A stretch of 11,863 nt of DNA from Nitrospirota bacterium (lineage in GTDB: Bacteria; Nitrospirota; Thermodesulfovibrionia; Thermodesulfovibrionales; JdFR-86). Position numbers and translations under genes: made by a program. The notes under the pieces are model-generated. The model had not been told where the DNA came from. It was given only the letters and a program-made list of their open reading frames with translations, and searched no databases. The stretch is from the NCBI GenBank assembly GCA_030667205.1, contig DAOUWH010000018.1, positions 1 through 11,863 of the forward strand, read 5' to 3'. Each line of letters begins with the position of its first letter. The first letter of the stretch is position 1. This document shows positions 1-6,715 of this stretch, piece by piece.

Positions 1-674
1 ATATCATGTCAGGCTATGCCGGGGCTATTAAAAACCTCGCCATGGGCGGCGTAAGCGGCTCGCACAGGCACGGGGGCTGGAAGTGCGGACGAGGCGCGAT
101 GCACACCATCGGAGAAGGGAAACTCCTCTGGGACCCCGAGCGCTGCGAGCTGTGCTACCAGTGCGAAGAGGTCTGCCCGCTTGAGTGCGTGAAGTTCACC
201 AAAGAGGGCAAGGAATTCTACTACGAGGACGAGAGGTGCTGGCGGTGCGGCAGATGCGCACGGGTATGCCCCGAGGGCTCGCTCGTTCAGGAGGGCGCGG
301 ACGAAGGCAATTTCATGCGCTCCCTCGTAGAGGCCGCCAAGGCCGTGCTCGGCACCTGCGCCAAGGGCAAGGTCATCTACGCCAATTTCCTCACCGAGAT
401 ACAGCCCGAGTGCGATTGCATGCCTGGGGCGGACGTCCCCGTAGTGCAGGACCAGGGCATACTCGTCTCCGACGACCTGGTCGCGGTGGAGCAGGCAGGG
501 ATGGACCTTTTAAGAAAAGCGCTTCCACTTCCGCAGTCGGCCGCCTCCGACAAGGAGATTAAGGCCGGAGACGACGTACTTTTCGAGCTCAACAGGCGGG
601 ACTTCGAACTCCAGGTATCCGAGGCCGAAAGGTTAGAGCTGGGCTCAAGAAAATATGAGCTTGTAGAGTTTTAA
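1..674 (+). CDS. DUF362-family protein with two [4Fe-4S] ferredoxin motifs (5'-truncated by window edge)
   Basis: The reading frame is open to the left edge, so this is the C-terminal part of a longer protein; the first in-window ATG (position 6) is probably internal, since DUF362 proteins are usually about 370 residues. Counting from that ATG, there are two classic ferredoxin clusters, CxxCxxCxxxCP at residues 47-58 (CELCYQCEEVCP) and 78-89 (CWRCGRCARVCP), so two [4Fe-4S] centres are expected. The flanks carry DUF362 hallmarks: an AGAIKNLAMG segment before the clusters, then YANFLTEI, a CDC motif at 136-138 and PVVQDQGILVSDDLVAVEQA. No signal peptide or membrane segment is visible in this part, so it is probably a cytoplasmic electron-transfer or Fe-S scaffold protein. 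The family's biochemical role is not established and I assign none. The tail after about residue 175 is less conserved. It converges with the minus-strand genes to its right, across a long intergenic gap. Confidence 0.88.
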   Translation, partial: IMSGYAGAIKNLAMGGVSGSHRHGGWKCGRGAMHTIGEGKLLWDPERCELCYQCEEVCPLECVKFTKEGKEFYYEDERCWRCGRCARVCPEGSLVQEGADEGNFMRSLVEAAKAVLGTCAKGKVIYANFLTEIQPECDCMPGADVPVVQDQGILVSDDLVAVEQAGMDLLRKALPLPQSAASDKEIKAGDDVLFELNRRDFELQVSEAERLELGSRKYELVEF

Positions 675-859
675 AAAACTGCCGCCGGGCGCAGAAAACC
701 GCATCGGGAAACGACCGCGAAGGGCCGCCCGATTCCCTAAAAATAAAAATTTCGCCTCCAGGCACATTTAATTAATCTCATAATTAAAATTTCAGGGACA
801 GCTTGCGGGAAAATCCCCTCGGCCCGGCCCTGCCTGACCTAAATAGTTGATATTTAAAC
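675..859. other. Intergenic stretch after the DUF362 gene, no gene seen
   Basis: No credible ORF is present. There is no clear rho-independent terminator for the upstream gene: the short pairings seen (TCGGG 704-708 with CCCGA 728-732; GGGA 807-810 with TCCC 814-817) lack a T-run. The one distinct element is an AT-rich inverted repeat, TTTAATTA (767-774), a 6-nt gap, then TAATTAAA (781-788). It is a perfect 8-bp dyad that could be an operator or chance in AT-rich DNA. Confidence 0.5.
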
Positions 860-897
860 AAAAAAAAGGCTGCTGTCCGTGGGAGTTGGACAGCAGC
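860..897 (-). terminator. Rho-independent terminator of the putative small RNA
   Basis: On the minus strand a perfect 10-bp GC-rich stem (897-888 with 878-869), with a 9-nt loop, is followed by one C and eight U. This is a textbook intrinsic terminator. On the plus strand the T-run is missing, so it acts leftward only. It would also stop any read-through from the radical SAM gene. Confidence 0.8.
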
Positions 898-920
898 TAA
901 GGGGAGGTAACGAGGCGCTT
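860..920 (-). ncRNA. Putative C-rich small RNA (about 60 nt), own promoter and terminator
   Basis: Read on the minus strand, a strong promoter (927-955) is followed about 7 nt later by an A at 920, the predicted +1. The predicted transcript has a 5' single-stranded segment of about 22 nt containing CCUCCCC (907-901). Next comes a perfect 10-bp hairpin, GCUGCUGUCC (897-888) with GGACAGCAGC (878-869), whose 9-nt loop is AACUCCCAC (887-879). A run of eight U (867-860) follows. Promoter, short body and terminator together make a complete minimal sRNA gene. Both accessible regions are C-rich and complementary to Shine-Dalgarno sequences, as in C-rich regulatory RNAs such as RsaE/RoxS, which suggests an antisense regulator of translation. 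I do not recognise a named family. Alternative: the hairpin is only a distant terminator for the radical SAM gene, 264 nt beyond its stop, but that would leave the promoter unexplained. Confidence 0.6.
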
Positions 921-926
921 CAATGT

Positions 927-955
927 TTTATATCATGTATGCGAATACTTGTCAA
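927..955 (-). promoter_or_regulatory. Sigma70 promoter of the putative small RNA
   Basis: On the minus strand there is a perfect -35 TTGACA (955-950), a 17-nt spacer, and -10 TATAAA (932-927) preceded by the extended -10 TG (TGATATAAA). The predicted start is near 920. It lies in AT-rich DNA and points straight at a terminator hairpin only about 25 nt downstream of the start, not at a protein gene. Confidence 0.68.
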
Positions 956-988
956 GCAAAAAATATCATATCTTCTAATAATTGTGAT

Positions 989-1016
989 TTTATCTGCATG
1001 CAACTGAGAGTGTCAA
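989..1016 (-). promoter_or_regulatory. Possible second, upstream promoter for the small-RNA locus
   Basis: On the minus strand a perfect TTGACA (1016-1011) is followed after 16 nt by GATAAA (994-989). A transcript from here would start near 982 and run through the proximal promoter to the same terminator, giving an RNA of about 120 nt. The -10 is weaker than the proximal one and has no extended TG, so this is tentative. Confidence 0.35.
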
Positions 1017-1071
1017 TCGGCAAAATCCCGCTGTAAAACCTTCCGGGGAAATGCCGGGCCAAAGAAGGGTA

Positions 1072-1094
1072 CATCCTTCGACAGGCTCAGGATG
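1072..1094. repeat. REP-like palindrome
   Basis: CATCCT (1072-1077) and AGGATG (1089-1094) enclose an 11-nt centre. The minus-strand reading CCTGAGCCTGTCGAAGG matches, from memory, a short dispersed palindrome found in intergenic regions of many bacterial genomes. It lies 67 nt beyond the stop codon of the radical SAM gene, a usual place for such elements. No second copy is visible in the window. Confidence 0.55.
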
Positions 1095-1160
1095 ACTTTA
1101 ATGGTGGGCTTGTCAAACCATCAACCCCCTGAATTCTCGAACTCCTGGAACCTTGTGTCC

Positions 1161-2267
1161 TCAGTCCAGGAGGCGGGTCGTTCTGTACAGGAGGGGTTTA
1201 AAGGTTTTTAAGGCCAACACCGAGACAATGGGTTTTACAAGCCACGAGGCGAGCGAGCGGCTTCCGAGGCATCGCCTGCAATACGGGTGCACAAGTCTGT
1301 ATCGCTTGAATCCCTCCACTATACTTTTAACCTCCTCCGAGGAAAGCACCTCAAGGAGGGTGGACTCTTTAAGGTTGCCCACCGCGGTTGAGCCGTCGAA
1401 GTCCTGGCAGCAAAGTACGAGGTCGCCGTTATAGAGCACGCTGAAGTGGTCCCTCATCCCAAAACAGTATCCGGCCCAGGCATCGCGCAGGCTATCGGTG
1501 TCGGAGGCACGGCCCCAGTCGTCAAGCACGTACGTCTCAAAGAACACTCCCGGGTACACCTCCACGACGTTCCACCCGAGGGCGGAAAGTTTTCCAATGC
1601 GCTTCATCGCGGAGCGGCGTTTCTCCTCGGGAATTTCAAGGATATCATAGATGCGTTTGGCCCATAGCTTAAAGGTCTCCCTGAGTTCCTTCGTGGAGGA
1701 GATGACCTTTATCCGGCCCGTCTTTTTCTCCATCGTCCGGTTCCTGAAAAGGGTGTTCAGGAACCGGAACTTGAAGATGGTGCCGCTGCCTCCCTGGGGG
1801 CGCTTCATGTAGGACGAGAAAAATCCGAGGATTCCCTCGAGGTAGTCCTCGAAGGCGCGCCCCCCGGCCCCCCTGAGTTTAAAACTCTCGGCGTTCGGGG
1901 TCTGGAGCGAGACGTCTATCTGGTGGAGGTCGTGCTCAAGAAGCCTCCTGCCGACCTCGCCGCCGAGCCCCGCGCCGTTTGTCGTAAGGCCAATGTCCAT
2001 TTTTTCTTTGGCTGCGTGCTTAAGTATCTCAAAGAAGTCCTTGTGCAGGGTGGGCTCTCCCATCACGTGAAGTGTCGCCTTCTCGCAGACCTCACCCTCT
2101 TTGAGTTCCGTAATCAGCCTCTTTGCAAGGGCGGTGTCCATGTACCCGGGCGGGCGCTTCATCACGGACTTGGGACAGAACACGCAGTTGAACTCGCATA
2201 TGTTCGTAAGCTCGATGTGTACCCGCTTAAGCGGCACCTCTATATGCCCGAATTTCTTTTTGCCCAT
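1161..2267 (-). CDS. Radical SAM protein with SPASM-type C-terminal domain
   Basis: The N-terminal radical SAM core has the cluster motif CxxxCxxC at C24, C28 and C31 (CEFNCVFC), a GEP motif at residues 70-72 (MGEPTLH) and a GLTTNGAGL strand, so it should bind a SAM-cleaving [4Fe-4S] cluster. A C-terminal SPASM-like domain follows, with C268, C286-C287, C330 and C333 in the usual spacing (GYCFG, NGDLVLCCQDF, YCRRC), implying an auxiliary Fe-S cluster. The last 30 residues are hydrophobic and basic and could touch the membrane. SPASM enzymes modify peptides, enzymes or small metabolites; no precursor peptide or partner enzyme lies nearby, so the substrate is unknown. The 368-residue length is normal for the class. 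It follows the atp operon on the same strand but is separated by a strong terminator, so it is probably transcribed alone. The ATG has no strong Shine-Dalgarno sequence. Confidence 0.85.
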   Translation of the reverse strand: MGKKKFGHIEVPLKRVHIELTNICEFNCVFCPKSVMKRPPGYMDTALAKRLITELKEGEVCEKATLHVMGEPTLHKDFFEILKHAAKEKMDIGLTTNGAGLGGEVGRRLLEHDLHQIDVSLQTPNAESFKLRGAGGRAFEDYLEGILGFFSSYMKRPQGGSGTIFKFRFLNTLFRNRTMEKKTGRIKVISSTKELRETFKLWAKRIYDILEIPEEKRRSAMKRIGKLSALGWNVVEVYPGVFFETYVLDDWGRASDTDSLRDAWAGYCFGMRDHFSVLYNGDLVLCCQDFDGSTAVGNLKESTLLEVLSSEEVKSIVEGFKRYRLVHPYCRRCLGSRSLASWLVKPIVSVLALKTFKPLLYRTTRLLD

Positions 2268-2283
2268 GCGCTACCCATCGTTT

Positions 2284-2289
2284 ATTATA
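2284..2289 (-). promoter_or_regulatory. Possible -10 element for the radical SAM gene
   Basis: A perfect TATAAT lies on the minus strand 16 nt before the ATG, between the atp terminator and the gene. It would give a leader of only about 10 nt. No good -35 is seen at the right distance, so confidence is low. Confidence 0.35.
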
Positions 2290-2360
2290 ACAATTTCCAC
2301 CTGTACCACCGCCTTTTGCATCACTCACAGGGGGGATTCAGATGGTTCGCGATGACAATA

Positions 2361-2392
2361 AAAAGGGCTGGAAATTTTAAAATTTCCAGCCC
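2361..2392 (-). terminator. Rho-independent terminator of the atp operon
   Basis: Positions 2365-2392 are a perfect 28-bp palindrome (half-site GGGCTGGAAATTTT), giving a 12-bp stem with a TTAA loop. On the minus strand it is followed by TTTTATTG. It lies 29 nt after the atpC stop codon and separates the atp operon from the radical SAM gene. Confidence 0.85.
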
Positions 2393-2421
2393 TGGTATAA
2401 TTCTATTCGGTCGGCTTTAAG

Positions 2422-2829
2422 TTAACCGAGCTTGTGCTCTGCTACGCCAATTCTTGTGATGGCCCGCTCGAGGGCGGCCTCCGCCCTTACGAAGTCTATG
2501 TCGTCGGCCTTTCTCAGCCTCTCTTCGGCGCGCTCCCTGGCGGCCTTTGCCCTCTCGACGTCTATCTCTTCGGACTTCTCGGAGCTGTCGGCAAGGACCG
2601 AGATCCCGTCGGGACCGACTTCGGCATAACCCCAGTTTACGAAGTAACGGACCGTCTGGCCGTCGCCCTTGCTGGTGAGCATCCCGACCTTAAGGGTGGT
2701 CACGAACGGGGCGTGCCCGGGCACAACGCCGAACTCTCCCTCGCTGCCGACGGCGGTGACCTCGTCCACTTCCTCGCTTGCCACGAGGCCGGTGGGCGTT
2801 ACTATCTCAAGCTTAAGTTTCTCTGCCAT
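2422..2829 (-). CDS. atpC: F1Fo ATP synthase epsilon subunit
   Basis: This is the central-stalk subunit that links gamma to the c-ring and can inhibit ATP hydrolysis. The 135-residue protein has the expected two domains. An N-terminal beta-sandwich (about 1-85) carries the family motifs LEIVTPTG and GEFGVVPGHAPFVTTLKVG, and a C-terminal helical hairpin (about 86-135) is rich in Glu, Arg and Ala (ERAKAARERAEERL). Length and motifs are typical of bacterial epsilon. It is the last gene of the operon, 5 nt after atpD and followed by a strong terminator. The ATG is preceded by GGAG about 12 nt away and a closer AAGAGG. Confidence 0.95.
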   Translation of the reverse strand: MAEKLKLEIVTPTGLVASEEVDEVTAVGSEGEFGVVPGHAPFVTTLKVGMLTSKGDGQTVRYFVNWGYAEVGPDGISVLADSSEKSEEIDVERAKAARERAEERLRKADDIDFVRAEAALERAITRIGVAEHKLG

Positions 2830-2834
2830 GCCTC

Positions 2835-4256
2835 TTACTTGCTCCAGCCGAGTTTTACGGCCTTCTCCTCGGCCTCTTCGATGGTGCCAATCATGTAGAA
2901 CGCCTGCTCCGGCATGGTGTCGTACTGGCCTTCGACTATTGCCTTAAAGCCCTTGATTGTATCCTCGAGCTGCACGTACTTGCCCGGAGTGCCGGTAAAC
3001 GCCTCGGCCACATTAAACGGCTGGCTGAGGAACCTCTGCATCTTCCTTGCCCTGGACACGGTGATCTTGTCGTCCTCTGAAAGCTCTTCCAGGCCGAGGA
3101 TGGCGATGATGTCCTGCAGTTCCTTGTAGCGCTGAAGTATTATCTGTACGTCACGGGCAACGCCGTAGTGCTCCTCGCCGAGCACATTGGGGTCCAGAAT
3201 ACGCGATGTGCTGTCAAGCGGGTCCACGGCGGGATATATGCCGAGCTCCGCGATCTGCCTTGCAAGGACGACCGTGCCGTCCAGGTGCGTAAACGCCGTG
3301 GCAACGGCCGGGTCGGTAAGGTCGTCGGCCGTGACGTAGATGGCCTGCATCGAGGTGATAGCGCCTTTCTTGGTGGTCGTAATCCTCTCCTGCAGCGAGC
3401 CCATGTCGGTTCCGAGGTTGGGCTGGTAGCCAACGGCCGAGGGCATCCTTCCGAGGAGGGCCGAGACCTCCGCGCCCGCAAGGGTAAAGCGGAAGATGTT
3501 GTCCACAAAAACAAGGACGTCCTGCCCCTCATCCCTGAAGTTCTCCGCCACTGTAAGCGCGCTGATGCCGACGCGCAACCTTGCGCCAGGGGGCTCGTTC
3601 ATCTGTCCGTATATAAGGGCGACCTTGTCAAGGACGCCTGATTCCTTCATCTCAAGGTACAGGTCGTTGCCCTCACGGGTCCTTTCGCCAACGCCCGCGA
3701 AGCAGGAGACGCCGCCGTGCTTCATGGCGATGTTGTGGATCATCTCCATGATGATGACCGTCTTTCCAACGCCCGCGCCGCCGAACATGCCCATCTTGCC
3801 GCCCTTGACGAACGGCACAAGGAGGTCGAAGACCTTAACGCCTGTCTCGAAGACCTCCGTGGCGGGCACCTGGTCGGTGAAGGGCGGGGCCTCCCTGTGG
3901 ATGGGGCTCCGCTTGTCGGTCTTTACCTCGCCGAGGCCGTCGACGGGCTCGCCGATGACGTTAATGATGCGCCCCAGCACCCCCTCGCCCACGGGGACTT
4001 CGATGGGCTGGCCCATGTCCACGGCCTTCATGCCCCTTACGAGGCCGTCGGTGGTGGACATCGCGATAGTGCGCACCTTGTTTTCCCCGAGGTGGGATGC
4101 CACTTCGAGCGTGATGTCTATCGCGGGAACGCCCTTTTCCGGGTCCGCCGGCTGCTCTACCTTAATGGCGTTCAGTATCTCCGGAAGCTTTTTATCGAAC
4201 TCTACGTCAACGACAGCGCTGATGACCTGTGATACCCTTCCCTCGTTTAACTCCAT
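2835..4256 (-). CDS. atpD: F1Fo ATP synthase beta subunit (catalytic)
   Basis: This is the catalytic subunit of the F1 head, making ATP from ADP and phosphate at the alpha/beta interfaces. The sequence shows the P-loop GGAGVGKT (159-166), the catalytic glutamate in GERTREGNDLY (E191), Walker B DVLVFVDNIFRF (246-257), the alpha/beta signature PAVDPLDSTS (342-351) and a DELSEED-type segment, EELSEDD (390-396), which contacts gamma and epsilon. At 473 residues it has the normal length and no missing catalytic residue. A clear Shine-Dalgarno, GGAGGT (4268-4263), lies 6 nt before the ATG, in the 46-nt gap after atpG; this is the longest gap inside the operon, and its own good ribosome site fits the need for three copies per complex. 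Confidence 0.98.
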   Translation of the reverse strand: MELNEGRVSQVISAVVDVEFDKKLPEILNAIKVEQPADPEKGVPAIDITLEVASHLGENKVRTIAMSTTDGLVRGMKAVDMGQPIEVPVGEGVLGRIINVIGEPVDGLGEVKTDKRSPIHREAPPFTDQVPATEVFETGVKVFDLLVPFVKGGKMGMFGGAGVGKTVIIMEMIHNIAMKHGGVSCFAGVGERTREGNDLYLEMKESGVLDKVALIYGQMNEPPGARLRVGISALTVAENFRDEGQDVLVFVDNIFRFTLAGAEVSALLGRMPSAVGYQPNLGTDMGSLQERITTTKKGAITSMQAIYVTADDLTDPAVATAFTHLDGTVVLARQIAELGIYPAVDPLDSTSRILDPNVLGEEHYGVARDVQIILQRYKELQDIIAILGLEELSEDDKITVSRARKMQRFLSQPFNVAEAFTGTPGKYVQLEDTIKGFKAIVEGQYDTMPEQAFYMIGTIEEAEEKAVKLGWSK

Positions 4257-4302
4257 CTTACTACCTCCGTTTATTAATCAGAAATCATTACTTGCTTTAT
4301 GC

Positions 4303-5196
4303 TCAGTCCTTGAGGGCCTCGACGCCGCCCACGATGTCCATAAGCTCCGCCGTTATCGACGCCTGGCGGGCCTTGTTGTACTTGAGCGTCAGGGCGTCTA
4401 TCATCTCGGTTGCGCTCTTTGTAGCGTTCTCCATGGCGGTCATCCTGGCCGCCTCCTCGCTGGCCTGCGACTCGAGCATCGCCCTGAATATCTGCACCTC
4501 CACGTTCTTCGGAAGGAGCGCGTCGAAGAGGGCCTGCTCGGAAGGCTCATATATGTAGTCCGCTTTTACGTCTTCCTCTTCCGGGGCCTCGGGAGGCTCT
4601 ACCGGAAGGAGTTTGGCCACGGTAACCTTCTGGATGACCACGTTTTTAAACATGTTATAGACCACGTAGACCCTGTCTACGGCCTCGCTCGTATAGCGCT
4701 CGATGATGTTGTTTGTGAGCTCCTGGATCCTGGTGTACTCAATGCCGCCCGAAAGCCCCGTCCAGGACTGCCTGAGGCCAATTTTCCGGCGCTTGTAATA
4801 GTCCACCGCCTTCTTGCCCACAGTGCTGATGTTGATCTCCACCGGGCCGCCCGCTACGGTGTCGGAGTCTTCCTTGGAAAGGTCTCCCACGAGCGCCTGG
4901 GCCGACTTGAGGATGTTGGAGTTAAACGCACCGCACAGGCCCCTGTCGCTTGTGATGACCAGCACCTCGATCGCCTTGGTTGGCCTCTTGGCCAGAAGCG
5001 GGTTCATCTCGAGGTCGGCCCCGGCCGAGAGGCCCGAGATTACCGAGTTCATTTTCTCGGCATAGGGCCTGAGGTCCATCATCCTGCTCTGGGCCTTGCG
5101 GAGTTTTGAGGCGGCCACCATTTTCATGGCGCTCGTGATCTGGCGGGTGTTCTTGACCGCCTTTATTCTGTTCTGTATGTCCCTTAAGGTCGCCAT
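4303..5196 (-). CDS. atpG: F1Fo ATP synthase gamma subunit
   Basis: This is the rotating central shaft of F1. The two diagnostic coiled-coil ends are intact: the N-terminal helix (MATLRDIQNRIKAVKNTRQI, then TSAMKMVAASKLRKAQ) and the C-terminal helix with LKYNKARQASITAELMDIV. The middle part contains the Rossmann-like domain with ITSDRGLCGAFNSN. The length, 297 residues, is close to that of E. coli gamma. The stretch around residues 190-220 is acidic (PEAPEEEDVKADY) and is probably a loop of lineage-specific length. It starts 6 nt after the atpA stop; the Shine-Dalgarno is weak, so translation is probably coupled to atpA. Confidence 0.97.
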   Translation of the reverse strand: MATLRDIQNRIKAVKNTRQITSAMKMVAASKLRKAQSRMMDLRPYAEKMNSVISGLSAGADLEMNPLLAKRPTKAIEVLVITSDRGLCGAFNSNILKSAQALVGDLSKEDSDTVAGGPVEINISTVGKKAVDYYKRRKIGLRQSWTGLSGGIEYTRIQELTNNIIERYTSEAVDRVYVVYNMFKNVVIQKVTVAKLLPVEPPEAPEEEDVKADYIYEPSEQALFDALLPKNVEVQIFRAMLESQASEEAARMTAMENATKSATEMIDALTLKYNKARQASITAELMDIVGGVEALKD

Positions 5197-5202
5197 TTTC
5201 TG

Positions 5203-6711
5203 CTACGCAACGAAACCTTTCTTGAAATCCTCGATAGCGGCGGCGAGTTTCCCCTTGAGGTCCTCGTCTATGGCCTTCTTCTCTGCTAAATCTTTAATAA
5301 GGTCCGCCTTGCTGTCCTTCATGTATCTCAGGAACTCGACCTCGAACTTCGCTAAAGACTCAACCGGCAGGTCGTCGAGATAACCGCCCGTGCCCGCGAA
5401 GAGCACCAATATCTGGTCCTCGGCATTCATCGGCACGAACTGGCCCTGTTTCAGCAGTTCGACCATCCTCTTGCCTCGCTCTATCTGCTGCAGCGTGGCC
5501 TTGTCGAGGTCGGAGCCAAACTGCGCGAATGCCGCGAGTTCGCGGAACTGCGCAAGGTCGAGCCTCAGGGTGCCGGCCACCTGCTTCATGGCCTTGGTCT
5601 GGGCAGCGCCGCCCACTCGGCTGACCGAGAGGCCGACGTTGACGGCGGGCCTTATGCCCGAGTAGAAGAGTTCCGGCTCGAGATATATCTGGCCGTCCGT
5701 AATGGAGATAACGTTTGTCGGTATGTAGCCCGAGACGTCTCCGGCCTGGGTCTCGATTATCGGCAGCGCCGTAAGAGAGCCGCCGCCTTTTTCCGCGGAG
5801 AGCTTCGCGGACCTCTCAAGGAGTCGCGAGTGCAGGTAGAAAACGTCTCCGGGGAACGCCTCACGTCCGGGCGGACGCCTCAGCAGCAGCGAGAGCTGCC
5901 TGTAGGACGTTGCCTGTTTCGAGAGGTCGTCGTAAACGATGAGGGCGTGCCTTCCGCTGTCCCTGAAGTACTCGCCCATGGCGCAACCCGTGTAGGGGGC
6001 TATGTACTGCAGGGGGGCCGGCTCGCTGGCCGAGGAAGAGACGATAATCGTATGCTCCATCGCACCGTGCTCCTCGAGGTCCTTCATGACGCGCACAACG
6101 TTCGCCCTCTTCTGTCCCACGGCGACGTATATGCAGACGACGCCGGTGCCTTTCTGATTTATTATGGCGTCGACGCCGATTGCCGTCTTTCCGGTCTGGC
6201 GGTCGCCGATTATGAGCTCGCGCTGGCCCCTGCCTATCGGGATCATCGCGTCGATGGCCTTAAGTCCAGTCTGCATGGGCTCACTCACGGGCTGCCTGTC
6301 GATAATTCCCGGCGCCACGACGTCCACCATGCGGGACTCGCTGCTGGCTATGGGGCCCTTGCCGTCGATGGGCTGCCCGATAGCGTTAACGACCCTTCCA
6401 AGTAGCGCTTCGCCAACGGGCACTGACATGATCTTGCCCGTACGCTTGACCACGTCGCCTTCCTTGATAAGGGAGTCCTCGCCGAAGAGGACCGCACCCA
6501 CGGAATCTTCCTCGAGGTTCAGGGCCATGCCCATCACGCCGTTGGGGAATTCCAGAAGCTCCGACGACATGCAGTTGTCAAGGCCGTAGACCCTGGCGAT
6601 GCCGTCTCCGACGGCCACCACGCTGCCGACTTCGCTTACGTCGACGCGCTTTTCGAAATCCGTTATCTGTTTTTTAAGAAGCGCGCTTATTTCCTCAACC
6701 TTGATCTCCAT
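5203..6711 (-). CDS. atpA: F1Fo ATP synthase alpha subunit
   Basis: This is the non-catalytic nucleotide-binding subunit that alternates with beta in the F1 hexamer and supplies the arginine finger. The 502-residue protein has the beta-barrel N-terminal domain, the P-loop GDRQTGKT (169-176), a Walker B region HALIVYDDLSK (255-265) and the family signature PAVNVGLSVS (355-364), followed by R365, which corresponds to the catalytic arginine. The helical C-terminal domain is complete. It begins 4 nt after the atpH stop, and its Shine-Dalgarno (AAGGGG) overlaps the end of atpH, so the two genes are probably translationally coupled. Confidence 0.98.
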   Translation of the reverse strand: MEIKVEEISALLKKQITDFEKRVDVSEVGSVVAVGDGIARVYGLDNCMSSELLEFPNGVMGMALNLEEDSVGAVLFGEDSLIKEGDVVKRTGKIMSVPVGEALLGRVVNAIGQPIDGKGPIASSESRMVDVVAPGIIDRQPVSEPMQTGLKAIDAMIPIGRGQRELIIGDRQTGKTAIGVDAIINQKGTGVVCIYVAVGQKRANVVRVMKDLEEHGAMEHTIIVSSSASEPAPLQYIAPYTGCAMGEYFRDSGRHALIVYDDLSKQATSYRQLSLLLRRPPGREAFPGDVFYLHSRLLERSAKLSAEKGGGSLTALPIIETQAGDVSGYIPTNVISITDGQIYLEPELFYSGIRPAVNVGLSVSRVGGAAQTKAMKQVAGTLRLDLAQFRELAAFAQFGSDLDKATLQQIERGKRMVELLKQGQFVPMNAEDQILVLFAGTGGYLDDLPVESLAKFEVEFLRYMKDSKADLIKDLAEKKAIDEDLKGKLAAAIEDFKKGFVA

Positions 6712-6715
6712 AGTG

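Larger units (their letters stand above)
956..1160. other. Intergenic stretch between the sRNA promoter and the radical SAM gene
   Basis: No credible protein gene. It holds a second possible minus-strand promoter (TTGACA 1016-1011, 16-nt spacer, GATAAA 994-989), a small GC-rich inverted repeat (CCGG 1043-1046 and 1054-1057, nested in CCTTC 1039-1043 with GAAGG 1064-1068), a REP-like palindrome at 1072-1094, and one arm of a stem-loop that spans the radical SAM stop codon (CTCCTGGA 1142-1149 with TCCAGGAG 1165-1172). Confidence 0.5.

Noticed and set aside
704..737. Possible terminator after the DUF362 gene (TCGGG/CCCGA or GGGAA/TTCCC).
   Set aside because: The stems are only 5 bp with loops of about 20 nt, compete with each other, and are followed by an A-rich rather than T-rich tract.
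923..1036. A plus-strand ORF of 37 codons starting at ATG 923, with GGGGAGGT (901-908) upstream.
   Set aside because: The spacing is long (14 nt), the product has no recognisable feature, and the GGGGAGGT is better explained as the complement of the C-rich segment of the minus-strand sRNA.
1084..1116. A third minus-strand TTGACA (1116-1111) as another promoter.
   Set aside because: No -10-like hexamer lies 15-19 nt downstream.
2393..2401. A perfect extended -10 (TGGTATAAT) on the plus strand next to the atp terminator.
   Set aside because: It has no -35 and would only transcribe antisense to atpC; probably chance.
3496..5109. A 537-codon open frame on the plus strand, antisense to atpD and atpG.
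   Set aside because: It is the complement shadow of two certain, highly conserved genes in GC-rich DNA. It has no recognisable domain and no ribosome site, and its composition is odd.
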